55,774 bases of DNA, taken from JBAXXL01 sp038206725. GTDB taxonomy: Bacteria; Bacteroidota; Ignavibacteria; Kapaibacteriales; UBA2268. Location of the stretch: the NCBI GenBank assembly GCA_038206725.1, contig JBBRAO010000024.1:1-55774 (forward strand), in the 5' to 3' direction. The translations under genes were made by a program, and so were the position numbers. Numbering within the stretch: the stretch's first letter is position 1; each line of letters begins with the position of its first letter. Positions 44,248-52,298 of the stretch are shown here, one piece after another. The notes under the pieces were generated by a model. That model had not been told where the DNA came from and searched no databases. It worked only from the letters and a program-made list of their open reading frames with translations.

Positions 44248-45588
44248 TTATTCTACTAACTCAAATATATTGTTTGGTTCACCGATTTGATTCAAATTCG
44301 GTATCGAACTTCCTGCTATTCCTTGAATTGAACCGATAAAATGGTTTGTGTTTAACAGCACTTTATCAAGTTGTTTTTCGCGGGTTTTCCAAATTTTTTC
44401 CATCGCCTGCTTTTCTTTGATGTAACTCATTTGGAGTTCAGAAAATCCCTCGATAATTGCACCTACCTGATTTCTAAATTCGGTACTAATCAAATAATCG
44501 TAAAGCATCTGCATTTTTTCGCCTTTATTAGTTTGCGATGAATACGCTTCGTTGATTTTGATTAAACTTTCGCGAAGAACAACTGCTAATCCTTTAAAAT
44601 TATTGAAAGAGCAAATCCAAACACCGTCCTTTTGTCCAATTGTCTCAATTCCCTCGGGTAAAGCTTCGGAAACAATGATACATATATCGGCTTTTGCCAC
44701 GACAGCATCAGTTTTCAACTTGCTTATCCAATCGCCGCCGAATGATTTGGTTCTTTTGCTTTCATACAAAATTGTACCACAATCCACACCTAATTTGTTT
44801 CGTACTATATGGACAACGTCGGCACCTTTGACGCCTTTGCCGACCGGTGAAATGTTGTCGAAAGGGAAGAGTGAACCGAGGATTTCCTCAATAGCCAGCT
44901 CTTGAACTTCGCCTTGTAATTGCATTGAGCCTTGCTCGGCTTTGCGTCTCATTTCTTCAATCAGATGCTTTTGGTCTTCGAGTTTTTTATTAAGTTCAGA
45001 AATATGCATAAATGATGATTCATCCACCTGCTTCTTGATTTTTTGTCTTTCGTCCCTCAGCTTTTCAGTAAATTCGATTTCCTTTTCGAGTGTGACTTTA
45101 TCCAGCAATTCTTCTTTCTCGCGTTCTAATTGTTGGATACGGGTTTTGGTTTGTCCCAATTCTTTAACCTGAGATGATTTTTCGTCAAGGGCTTTTTTCA
45201 AATCCTGTATTTGCTCCGAGGTATCTTCTTTATACTTTGCGCTTATGGACTTTTCGAGTTTAAGTTTCTCTGCATTAATTTGCGATTTAACAGCCGAATC
45301 TACTTCTTGCTGGATTGATTCCTTTTCTTTGGAAATTTGTTCTCTATCGAGAGCTATTTTTTCTTTTTCAGCTTGTATATCCTTCAATTTGGATTGAAAG
45401 TCCTTATCTTTTTGTGCTATTTGATCGGAGTAATCATTCAACTTGGATTGAAAGTCTTCTTCTTTTTGCGTTAATTTTGCTGAGAAATCCTTTTCCAGTT
45501 GCTCTTGCACCTGATGATAAAGTATTTCGCTTACATTTATTTCAGTCCCGCATTTCGGACATTTAGCAGTAGTATTATCTTTTGCCAT
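44248..45588 (-). CDS. DUF2130 coiled-coil protein
   Basis: 446 aa. An N-terminal zinc-ribbon-like KCPKCGTEINVSEILYHQVQ (about 9-28) is followed by a long coiled coil (about 30-235, rich in Lys/Glu/Gln). The DUF2130 domain comes next (about 238-370, LQGEVQELAIEEILGSLFPF, KGVKGADVVHIV, CGTILYESKRTKSFGGDWI), with nuclease-like Glu-x-Lys residues. Its role is unproven; a DNA or RNA nuclease has been suggested by fold resemblance only. The promoter is at 45620-45650. Confidence 0.85.
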   Translation of the reverse strand: MAKDNTTAKCPKCGTEINVSEILYHQVQEQLEKDFSAKLTQKEEDFQSKLNDYSDQIAQKDKDFQSKLKDIQAEKEKIALDREQISKEKESIQQEVDSAVKSQINAEKLKLEKSISAKYKEDTSEQIQDLKKALDEKSSQVKELGQTKTRIQQLEREKEELLDKVTLEKEIEFTEKLRDERQKIKKQVDESSFMHISELNKKLEDQKHLIEEMRRKAEQGSMQLQGEVQELAIEEILGSLFPFDNISPVGKGVKGADVVHIVRNKLGVDCGTILYESKRTKSFGGDWISKLKTDAVVAKADICIIVSEALPEGIETIGQKDGVWICSFNNFKGLAVVLRESLIKINEAYSSQTNKGEKMQMLYDYLISTEFRNQVGAIIEGFSELQMSYIKEKQAMEKIWKTREKQLDKVLLNTNHFIGSIQGIAGSSIPNLNQIGEPNNIFELVE

Positions 45589-45619
45589 AGTTTTGCTTTG
45601 ATTTGGTTTATTTAATATT

Positions 45620-45650
45620 CAAATATAAAAAAAAATATCATCTTTACAAT
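45620..45650 (-). promoter_or_regulatory. Promoter of the DUF2130 gene
   Basis: Minus strand: ATTG (45647-45650), a 19-nt spacer and TATATTTG (45620-45627), a close match to the Bacteroidota consensus. Confidence 0.6.
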
Positions 45651-45707
45651 TTTTATAATTGGTTAAATGATAATTAATTTTTAATTGTTCGCAGTGTATA
45701 AATAAAA

Positions 45708-45911
45708 CTATTGCTGGCGTTTGATAAGGTAAATAGTGATAATAACATAAATTGATGAGGCGATGCCGAATATGATAATAGTCATAACTGTAATTTCAAA
45801 TATGTTTACAGCGACATTCGGAACACGCTCACCTGAATCAAGAACAAAACGGATAATTGAAATTGCCAGAGAGATAAGCATAATGATAATTAGATTCCTT
45901 TTGTGTTTCAT
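45708..45911 (-). CDS. Small two-helix membrane protein
   Basis: 67 aa. Two hydrophobic helices (LIIIMLISLAISIIRFVL at about 7-24 and FEITVMTIIIFGIASSIYVI at about 38-57) with a basic N-terminus (MKHKRN) and C-terminus (LIKRQQ). No family recognised. It stands alone. Confidence 0.5.
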   Translation of the reverse strand: MKHKRNLIIIMLISLAISIIRFVLDSGERVPNVAVNIFEITVMTIIIFGIASSIYVIITIYLIKRQQ

Positions 45912-46071
45912 AGGGTGTGCCTTAACTATTTAAATTGTGAATAATGAATTGAACGTATATGAGATTCAATTTATTGTTAATTCATATATGATTTTTGTTT
46001 GCTTTAGGGGCTTTATTTTAGTTTTTATTTAAGTTTAATTATAATTAATCGTAATAAATGTAAAGTTTTTA

Positions 46072-46079
46072 TATTTTTG
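46072..46079 (+). promoter_or_regulatory. -7 promoter element before the aspartokinase-like gene
   Basis: TATTTTTG matches TAnnTTTG, 23 bp before the ATG. The leader would be about 15 nt. The -33 region is not a good match. Confidence 0.45.
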
Positions 46080-46101
46080 TATATTAATTATAATTTAAAA
46101 A

Positions 46102-47226
46102 ATGAAAATGGATATAAAAGTAATCAAAATAGGTGGCGCGGTTTTCAGCACCCGCGAAGGTGTGAAAGGTACTATAGCATTGTTGAACGAATTGCGAGAA
46201 CAAAATGCGATAATAATAGTATCGGCGTTGGGCAAGTCAACTTCATTGCTTAAGGAACTTTCCTTCGCCGCAAAGGATATGAATAATACTATTATCCACG
46301 AAGTATTCACAAATCTCAAACTAATATATTCCGAATTTGAGGGATCTCTTTTTGGTAAAAAAACGGGTTTGGTAAAAGATCACTTTAAGAATATCGAACA
46401 AATAGTAGATAGTATTAAGCTAACACGGGAATTGTCGCTAAGGGTTTTGGATAGAGTTCTTGCTTATGGCGAGATAATGACTGCAGAATTGCTCAACAAA
46501 TGGCTAATAGAAAACAAATTTTATTTTGAATTTATACCCGCTACAGAACTGATAATTACAAGCAAAGACTATGGGAAGGCAAAGCCAATTGATGCTCTTA
46601 TTAATAAGAATGTTCAAGAAAAGATAATTTTTCAAATTGATAGACCAAAAATCATTTTAACCCAAGGTTTTATCGCCTCGAGCGCGAGTGGTGACACAAC
46701 AACAATGGGTTACGAAAGCTCGAACCTTACCGCCGCATTATTAGCACGCGAAGTAAACGCAAAGTTCATCGAAATATGGACTTTGCCCGAAGGAATCCGC
46801 TCGGCTGACCCGCTATTATTCGATAATCCGGCTCTAATTGGCGGATTGTCATATAAACAAGCCATCGAATTGGCTGACTCAGGATTGAAATTACTACACA
46901 AAGGAATGTTAGAATACGCTGAAATGGGCGGAATTGAGTTGATTTACCGCTCAGCGATTCATCCGGATGGAAGTTTTACTTCTATTAATCGCGATGAGTT
47001 TAATCATCAATCTATAGTTGTTGTAAATGAAGCGGGGGAGAGTGAGATAAAATTCCTATATATATCAAAAACTGATGTTGATGCTCTATTTAATGAATTA
47101 CGTAGGGCGGATATTTCAAAAATAGAAATCTATAACTATCAAGAATATCATAATATTACAATCCATTGCAACCAACCTTTAAACGCAACTGGTGAACTGT
47201 CCAACATCATCAAGCGTTATATTTGA
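46102..47226 (+). CDS. Divergent aspartokinase-family protein
   Basis: 374 aa amino-acid-kinase fold (the ATG at 46108 would remove two residues). VIKIGGAVFST replaces the usual KFGGTSV but keeps the Lys and Gly-Gly. VLAYGEIMTAELLNKWL, TQGFIASSASGDTTTMGYES, EIWTLPEGIRSADPLLFDNP and LSYKQAIELADSGLKLLHKG follow the aspartokinase order. About 75 residues at the end resemble a single ACT domain; typical enzymes have two. It probably phosphorylates aspartate for lysine/threonine/methionine synthesis, but the altered motifs leave room for another role. Monocistronic. Confidence 0.8.
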   Translation: MKMDIKVIKIGGAVFSTREGVKGTIALLNELREQNAIIIVSALGKSTSLLKELSFAAKDMNNTIIHEVFTNLKLIYSEFEGSLFGKKTGLVKDHFKNIEQIVDSIKLTRELSLRVLDRVLAYGEIMTAELLNKWLIENKFYFEFIPATELIITSKDYGKAKPIDALINKNVQEKIIFQIDRPKIILTQGFIASSASGDTTTMGYESSNLTAALLAREVNAKFIEIWTLPEGIRSADPLLFDNPALIGGLSYKQAIELADSGLKLLHKGMLEYAEMGGIELIYRSAIHPDGSFTSINRDEFNHQSIVVVNEAGESEIKFLYISKTDVDALFNELRRADISKIEIYNYQEYHNITIHCNQPLNATGELSNIIKRYI

Positions 47227-47379
47227 CTCTAATAATCAGGGTTATAATGGAACAAATCGGCTTTGTTAACATATTGTGGAAAACTTGTTGACAATCAGCA
47301 CCGTGTTGCAATATAAATAAGATATATCAATAGCAATAAATTTTAATCATTGATTTTTTTTTATTTCTGAAAAAATATT

Positions 47380-47387
47380 TAACTTTG
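47380..47387 (+). promoter_or_regulatory. -7 promoter element before the DUF3109-rpoN unit
   Basis: TAACTTTG matches TAnnTTTG, 35 bp before the ATG. A TTTT stands 20 nt upstream in the -33 position (three of four bases). Confidence 0.5.
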
Positions 47388-47421
47388 TAAAGTATTTGGC
47401 ACAAAAATTAGTAGAAGATGA

Positions 47422-47976
47422 ATGCTTAAAATTGAGGAAGTATTAGTTGACGAGCATATCTTGAAAATAGATTTCGCTTGTGATTTAACAAAATGTAAGG
47501 GGGCTTGCTGTACCTTTCCCGGTGAAGTGGGCGCGCCTGTTCTTGATTCTGAAATTGAACTGATTAAAAATAGTTTTTCAGCGGCTTTGGAATATCTATC
47601 CGATAAATCAAAGAATTATATAAAAGAAAACGGATTTATCGAGGGTTCTCCGGGTAATTATGCTACCGTTTGCATCGATGCGAAAGATTGCGTTTTTGTT
47701 TATTACGATGATGATGCAATAGCATTTTGCGCATTGGAGCGAGCATATTTAGATGGGAAAAACAAGTTTCAAAAACCGATTTCCTGTCATTTATTCCCTA
47801 TACGTGAAGGGAATTTCGGTGGGGAATCCATATATTATGAGAAAATCCGTGAATGTAAACCGGCACTTCAATTGGGACGACAAAGAGAAATAAAGATTTG
47901 CGAAAACGTAAAAGACGCTTTAGTAAGACGGTTTGGCGAAGATTGGTATAATAAACTTCTAAAAGAAAAGAGTTAA
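47422..47976 (+). CDS. DUF3109-family Cys-rich protein
   Basis: 184 aa. The block FACDLTKCKGACCTFPGEVG A (about 19-38), CVFVYYDDDAIAFCALE (about 95) and PISCHLFPIRE (about 119) carry the conserved cysteines and His of DUF3109, related to YkgJ-type proteins that bind zinc or an iron-sulfur cluster. Found widely in Bacteroidota; function unproven. It is the first gene of a run with rpoN 3 bp downstream. Confidence 0.88.
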   Translation: MLKIEEVLVDEHILKIDFACDLTKCKGACCTFPGEVGAPVLDSEIELIKNSFSAALEYLSDKSKNYIKENGFIEGSPGNYATVCIDAKDCVFVYYDDDAIAFCALERAYLDGKNKFQKPISCHLFPIREGNFGGESIYYEKIRECKPALQLGRQREIKICENVKDALVRRFGEDWYNKLLKEKS

Positions 47977-47979
47977 AGT

Positions 47980-49683
47980 ATGAGAACAGGATTAGGTATA
48001 GATTTAAGAACTTCGTTAAGTCAAACTCTGACCCCACAGCAAATACAGTACTTAAAGCTACTGCAGTTACCCGTTGCACAATTGGAGCAATTCATACAAA
48101 GTGAAATCGAATCCAATCCGATGCTCGATGAAGATATATCGGAGAGACCTAATTACAAAGACTCTTTTTCAGAAGGAACGGGTGAACCCGATTATGCGGC
48201 GGATGAAATGGCGACCGTTAAAGAGCAGGTTGCTCAGGTTTCATCGGAAGACAAAGGGGATTCGTTCGAATTTTACAAGTTGCTAATGCAGGACGATTCG
48301 ACCTATAGAACAACATCTTACATTACCGATGACGACGATAGCGAGCCATTTCAAATAAAATATCAAGAATCATTTGCTGAAGACTTAATCAAACAGTTCC
48401 AACTCACCGATTTATTACCTGAAGAAAAACTATTGGGTATTCAAATAATTGGTAATATTGATACTGACGGATACCTACGTACAGACTTAGCGGAAATTCT
48501 TAAAGAAACAAATGATATAATAACCGATCATAACTTCAGTGAAAAGCAAAAATATTTTGAAACCGGTTTGGAAGAAGTCGAATATATTGACAATCCTGCG
48601 GCTCAATACTGCTTAGGCGAAGAAAGTTTAGAGTATTTGAACAATGCATCTGAATTATTGAGACCTAAGCAAAATGAAATCGAATCATTTGACGATTTTT
48701 ATTATGAGAACGATGGTTATAAAGTCAACCTATTGAGCAATGTAAATATGCTTCAAGTTGAAAAGGTGCTCGATGTCATACGTCATTTGGATCCTCCGGG
48801 TATAGGAAGCCGTACAATCCAGGAATCGTTGACTTCGCAATTAGAAGTAATTGATTTTCCTGATGAAAATCAAAAAACCGCTTTAGATATTTTATCATTA
48901 ACTTATGATGCATTTACAAAAAAGCATTATCATTTGATAATGAAGCAATTAAAAATTACTGAAGAAACGTTAAAAGCGGCGTTAGATGTCATACGAAGGT
49001 TGAATCCTAAGCCGGGTGGCACCGAATATTACGAATCGGTAAATGTAGTTATCCCAGATTTTATTGTTAAAAAAGACGATGAATCCGATGAGCTGATTAT
49101 TGTCTTGAACGATGGGCAGATGCCGAATATTAAATTGAGTAAAGCTTATGAGAGTTTAAAGAAAGAATCTGACTTCCGCAAGTTCAATAAAGAAACCAAA
49201 AAATGGATTCGTTCCAAATACGATGATGCTAAGTTTTTAATTCAAGCTATCAGACAAAGAAAAAATACGATGATGAAGATTATGACTTCGATAGCAAGCC
49301 GACAAAAGGAATTTTTCTTTGTAGGGGAGTCGGGAATGAAGCCAATGATATATAAAGATGTGGCCGAAGATACCGGATTGGATATTTCGACAGTTTGTCG
49401 TATAGTTAATAATAAATTTGTTCAGACGGATTTTGGGACAAATGAATTAAAGTATTTCTTTAGTGAAGCGTTACCTTCAATTGACGGCGAAGATGTTTCG
49501 ACACGTATTATTAAGCAAGCTCTTAAAGATATTATTGAAATAGAATCAAAAAATAAACCTTACAGCGACGATAAACTTAGCGATATGCTCAATAAAGCCG
49601 GCTATCAGGTTGCGCGCCGGACTGTAGCAAAGTATCGCGAACAACTAAAAATTCCTGTTGCCCGATTAAGAAGAGAATTGTAA
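47980..49683 (+). CDS. rpoN: RNA polymerase sigma-54 factor
   Basis: 567 aa. The N-terminal Gln/Leu-rich region I (LRTSLSQTLTPQQIQYLKLL) contacts activators. An acidic region II is extended (about 50-190). The core-binding and HTH parts include LDPPGIGSRTIQESL and YKDVAEDTGLDISTVCRIVN. The RpoN box is ARRTVAKYRE near the C-terminus. It directs transcription from -24/-12 promoters with an enhancer-binding ATPase; no such activator is in the window. The next gene starts 2 bp after its stop. Confidence 0.97.
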   Translation: MRTGLGIDLRTSLSQTLTPQQIQYLKLLQLPVAQLEQFIQSEIESNPMLDEDISERPNYKDSFSEGTGEPDYAADEMATVKEQVAQVSSEDKGDSFEFYKLLMQDDSTYRTTSYITDDDDSEPFQIKYQESFAEDLIKQFQLTDLLPEEKLLGIQIIGNIDTDGYLRTDLAEILKETNDIITDHNFSEKQKYFETGLEEVEYIDNPAAQYCLGEESLEYLNNASELLRPKQNEIESFDDFYYENDGYKVNLLSNVNMLQVEKVLDVIRHLDPPGIGSRTIQESLTSQLEVIDFPDENQKTALDILSLTYDAFTKKHYHLIMKQLKITEETLKAALDVIRRLNPKPGGTEYYESVNVVIPDFIVKKDDESDELIIVLNDGQMPNIKLSKAYESLKKESDFRKFNKETKKWIRSKYDDAKFLIQAIRQRKNTMMKIMTSIASRQKEFFFVGESGMKPMIYKDVAEDTGLDISTVCRIVNNKFVQTDFGTNELKYFFSEALPSIDGEDVSTRIIKQALKDIIEIESKNKPYSDDKLSDMLNKAGYQVARRTVAKYREQLKIPVARLRREL

Positions 49684-49685
49684 TT

Positions 49686-50579
49686 ATGAAAAAAACATTT
49701 CACATAGTATTATTTGTATCAATTTTAGGTTTTGCAATTTCCTGTGGTTCGAACAAGTCATACTACAGTGAAACAGATAAATCTACTGTTTGTATTGGTT
49801 CGTTCAACTTGGAATGGCTTGGTGACGGTTTTGGTGATAAAAAACCGCGCTCTGCCGCCGATTATATGAAATACGCCGAAATAATCGCTAATAGCGGAAT
49901 GGAAGTCATAGGTGTTCAAGAAGTCGAAAACCCATCGGCTATAAAAAAGATAATGAAGTACCTACCTGATTATAAATTCATTCTTGGAAATAAGGGTTCT
50001 ATCCAGAATGTTGGAATAATATACAAAAACACCGTAAAAATCGAATCCTTAGGAGAATATACTCCGCTAAAGGTTGAGCCTGAGCGTACTCGTCCGGGTC
50101 TTGTAGCCAAATGCAAAAAAGGGAACTTCGATTGGATTATGATGGTAGTACACCTAAAATCAACCTCACGATACGACGACACCCCTGAGAAAAGACTTGA
50201 GAGTTTTGACATTCGCAAAGAGCAGGCAGAAGTATTGAGCTTTTGGGTAGATTCCTTACTTGACAATTCCGAAGAACGCGATATATTTATAGTAGGAGAT
50301 TTGAACGATAATCCTCGACGAGATGATTTGGTGATAACGTCATTGAGTATGAACACCGGAGTAGTGTTTTTGACTTGGGATATGCAAAGTTGTAAAAATA
50401 GGATGTGGGATATGATTGACCATATAGTTGTTACAAAAAGTGTTAAAAATAGGTATCTCGAAGGAAGTGTTCACGCTTATAACTTCTTTTCAACAATGAC
50501 TGAAATATCCGCAGAAAAAATATCCGACCATTGTCCGGTGATGGCGGTATTTGATGTAACCGCAGAAGATAACGATTAG
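49686..50579 (+). CDS. Endonuclease/exonuclease/phosphatase-family lipoprotein
   Basis: 297 aa. Lipoprotein signal ending LGFAISC (Cys20). The EEP fold shows IGSFNLEWLG (about 38), VIGVQEVEN (metal Glu), VVHLKSTS (His), IFIVGDLNDNPR (Asp/Asn) and KISDHCPVMAVFD (Asp-His), so all catalytic motifs are present. It may hydrolyse extracellular DNA, nucleotides or phospholipid head groups from the outside of the cell. Two bp after rpoN. Confidence 0.88.
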   Translation: MKKTFHIVLFVSILGFAISCGSNKSYYSETDKSTVCIGSFNLEWLGDGFGDKKPRSAADYMKYAEIIANSGMEVIGVQEVENPSAIKKIMKYLPDYKFILGNKGSIQNVGIIYKNTVKIESLGEYTPLKVEPERTRPGLVAKCKKGNFDWIMMVVHLKSTSRYDDTPEKRLESFDIRKEQAEVLSFWVDSLLDNSEERDIFIVGDLNDNPRRDDLVITSLSMNTGVVFLTWDMQSCKNRMWDMIDHIVVTKSVKNRYLEGSVHAYNFFSTMTEISAEKISDHCPVMAVFDVTAEDND

Positions 50580-50596
50580 AGTAGAGGACAGCCGCC

Positions 50597-51421
50597 TTGA
50601 TACAAACTAACCAAATACAACCTAATCAGGATAACGAACAACTAAAACACAAGCTCGAAGATTTTAAATCTGAGCTAATGGCTCTGATTGTCAAGCGCGA
50701 TAATATGAAATATCATCAGAAATTCCTTATCGAAAATGATTTTTTTCGATTGTTGGGACCTGAAAAAGTAGAATTGGCATATTGGGAATTAGAAGTCCGC
50801 AAATTGAAATTTACTATTGAACTAATACAAATGGATTTAAACAGAAATATTCTACCTAATCTAACAATAATTACCAAAATGGTTGATACCGAACTATTGG
50901 AATGGGAAGCCAAGTTCATAGATTTAAAGGCAAAACTTCTGGGTTCAATCATTATTGAAGGCAATCTGATGACAAAGCAGGAAACACAAGAATTTAAGGC
51001 TTTATACAGGGAGCTTGTAAAAAAACTGCACCCCGATATGGTTGAGGATTTTAACGATGAATGTAAAATGCTTTGGGAAAGCGTTCAATATGCTTTCAAA
51101 AACGGAGATTTGAATTCATTAAGGAGCTTTTGCTATTTGCTGAAGACGCAAGATTTTAATATTGATTCAACTCAAAACGAAATCGAATTTGATATTTTGA
51201 ATATCGAAATGCAAATCAATACATTGACTTTAGAACTAAAAACTTTAAATAATCGTTATCCCTATAACTTAGTAGATAAAATCAGCGACCCGGATTGGGT
51301 GGAGAATGAAAGATACCGTTTACAAACACATATTAACGAATATTTAGAACAATTAAAGCAATTAAACAATCAGTTAAATAAATTAAAGGTGATTATTAAT
51401 GGACAGTTTAACCAAAATTGA
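50597..51421 (+). CDS. J-domain-like protein with coiled coils
   Basis: 274 aa starting at TTG (50597), 17 bp after the nuclease gene. Two coiled-coil regions (about 10-60 and 195-270) flank a short J-like segment FKALYRELVKKLHPDMVEDF (about 132-151) containing the HPD motif needed to stimulate Hsp70. The downstream HIRAN gene starts 23 bp inside this gene. It may link a DnaK chaperone to a DNA-related partner. The weak start codon and overlap suggest low, coupled expression. Confidence 0.7.
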   Translation: MIQTNQIQPNQDNEQLKHKLEDFKSELMALIVKRDNMKYHQKFLIENDFFRLLGPEKVELAYWELEVRKLKFTIELIQMDLNRNILPNLTIITKMVDTELLEWEAKFIDLKAKLLGSIIIEGNLMTKQETQEFKALYRELVKKLHPDMVEDFNDECKMLWESVQYAFKNGDLNSLRSFCYLLKTQDFNIDSTQNEIEFDILNIEMQINTLTLELKTLNNRYPYNLVDKISDPDWVENERYRLQTHINEYLEQLKQLNNQLNKLKVIINGQFNQN

Positions 51422-51788
51422 TCCGAAATTGCTTGCTTTGATTGAGCAATCATTTAATAACAATTTGCCGATGCCTTTTGTTAAGGAAATTCTCTTGATA
51501 GAATCGCAAGTAGTCGGAACTGCTTATCTTAATCTGATTGAAATTGAACCTGATATCAAAATAGCTGATAATATGATATTTATTCGAGAACCCGAGAATA
51601 AATACGATAATAAAGCTATTGCTATTATGGACGTGAAAGGTAATAAACTGGGTTATATCCCTAAAGAGAAAAACGAGATTTTGGCAAATTTGCTCGATGC
51701 GGGAAAATTCGTTTTTGGGAAATTGGATGGTAAAAAATGGTTAGGCAATTGGCTGAAACTTAAAATTAAAGTTTATTTAAGAGATTAA
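51399..51788 (+). CDS. HIRAN-domain protein
   Basis: 129 aa. Residues about 35-128 match the HIRAN fold (VVGTAYLNLIEIEPDI, NMIFIREPENKYDNKAIAIM, LGYIPKEKNEILANLLDAG). HIRAN domains in HLTF and related proteins bind 3' ends of single-stranded DNA at stalled forks. Here it stands alone, with an N-terminal helix (about 1-30), and overlaps the J-domain gene by 23 bp. Confidence 0.8.
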   Translation: MDSLTKIDPKLLALIEQSFNNNLPMPFVKEILLIESQVVGTAYLNLIEIEPDIKIADNMIFIREPENKYDNKAIAIMDVKGNKLGYIPKEKNEILANLLDAGKFVFGKLDGKKWLGNWLKLKIKVYLRD

Positions 51789-51793
51789 TTTAT

Positions 51794-52282
51794 ATGAAAA
51801 ATTACATTTATATATTGATTCTTCTGATTCCAATTCTACAGTCTTGCGGTGGATTAGAACCCATTCCGGCGGAACAGAAGACTCTAATCAAGGGTACCAT
51901 CAATTTTGTGAATGATAAAGACAATTGGCCCCCACAGGATTCAATTTTAAGTTTAAAGGTCATAGCTTTTAAGAATTATCCTCCAACAGATTTGCTTGGA
52001 GATATTTTGAACGGCTTGGCTTATTACACCAACGATTCGTTACCTATATTTCAAAAATCAGTAGATTATCAAATTGAAATTACCGATCCGCCTCAAACAA
52101 TCAAATACGTTGTTGTCGCTTATCAATATGGAACTATATTCGAATGGAAAGCCGCCGGAGTTTATTGCTTCGAAGGCGACCCAAGAAAACCTATAACGAT
52201 AGTAACAGAAAAAGGTAAACAATACACCGCATCAATAAATGTAGATTTCAAACATCTGCCGCCTCAACCGGGGGAATGGTAA
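51794..52282 (+). CDS. Putative lipoprotein, function unknown
   Basis: 162 aa. Lipoprotein signal MKNYIYILILLIPILQSC, then GGLEPIPAEQKTLIKGTINF and a beta-rich body (IKYVVVAYQYGTIFEWKAAG) ending in HLPPQPGEW. It follows the HIRAN gene by 5 bp and ends 16 bp from the convergent polyferredoxin stop. No family recognised. Confidence 0.6.
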   Translation: MKNYIYILILLIPILQSCGGLEPIPAEQKTLIKGTINFVNDKDNWPPQDSILSLKVIAFKNYPPTDLLGDILNGLAYYTNDSLPIFQKSVDYQIEITDPPQTIKYVVVAYQYGTIFEWKAAGVYCFEGDPRKPITIVTEKGKQYTASINVDFKHLPPQPGEW

Positions 52283-52298
52283 CACATTTAAAATAATC

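Noticed and set aside
1512..47283. DnaA boxes / replication origin (TTTTCCACA near 1516, TGTGGAAAA near 47277)
   Set aside because: Single isolated near-matches without clustering and without dnaA, dnaN or gidA nearby.
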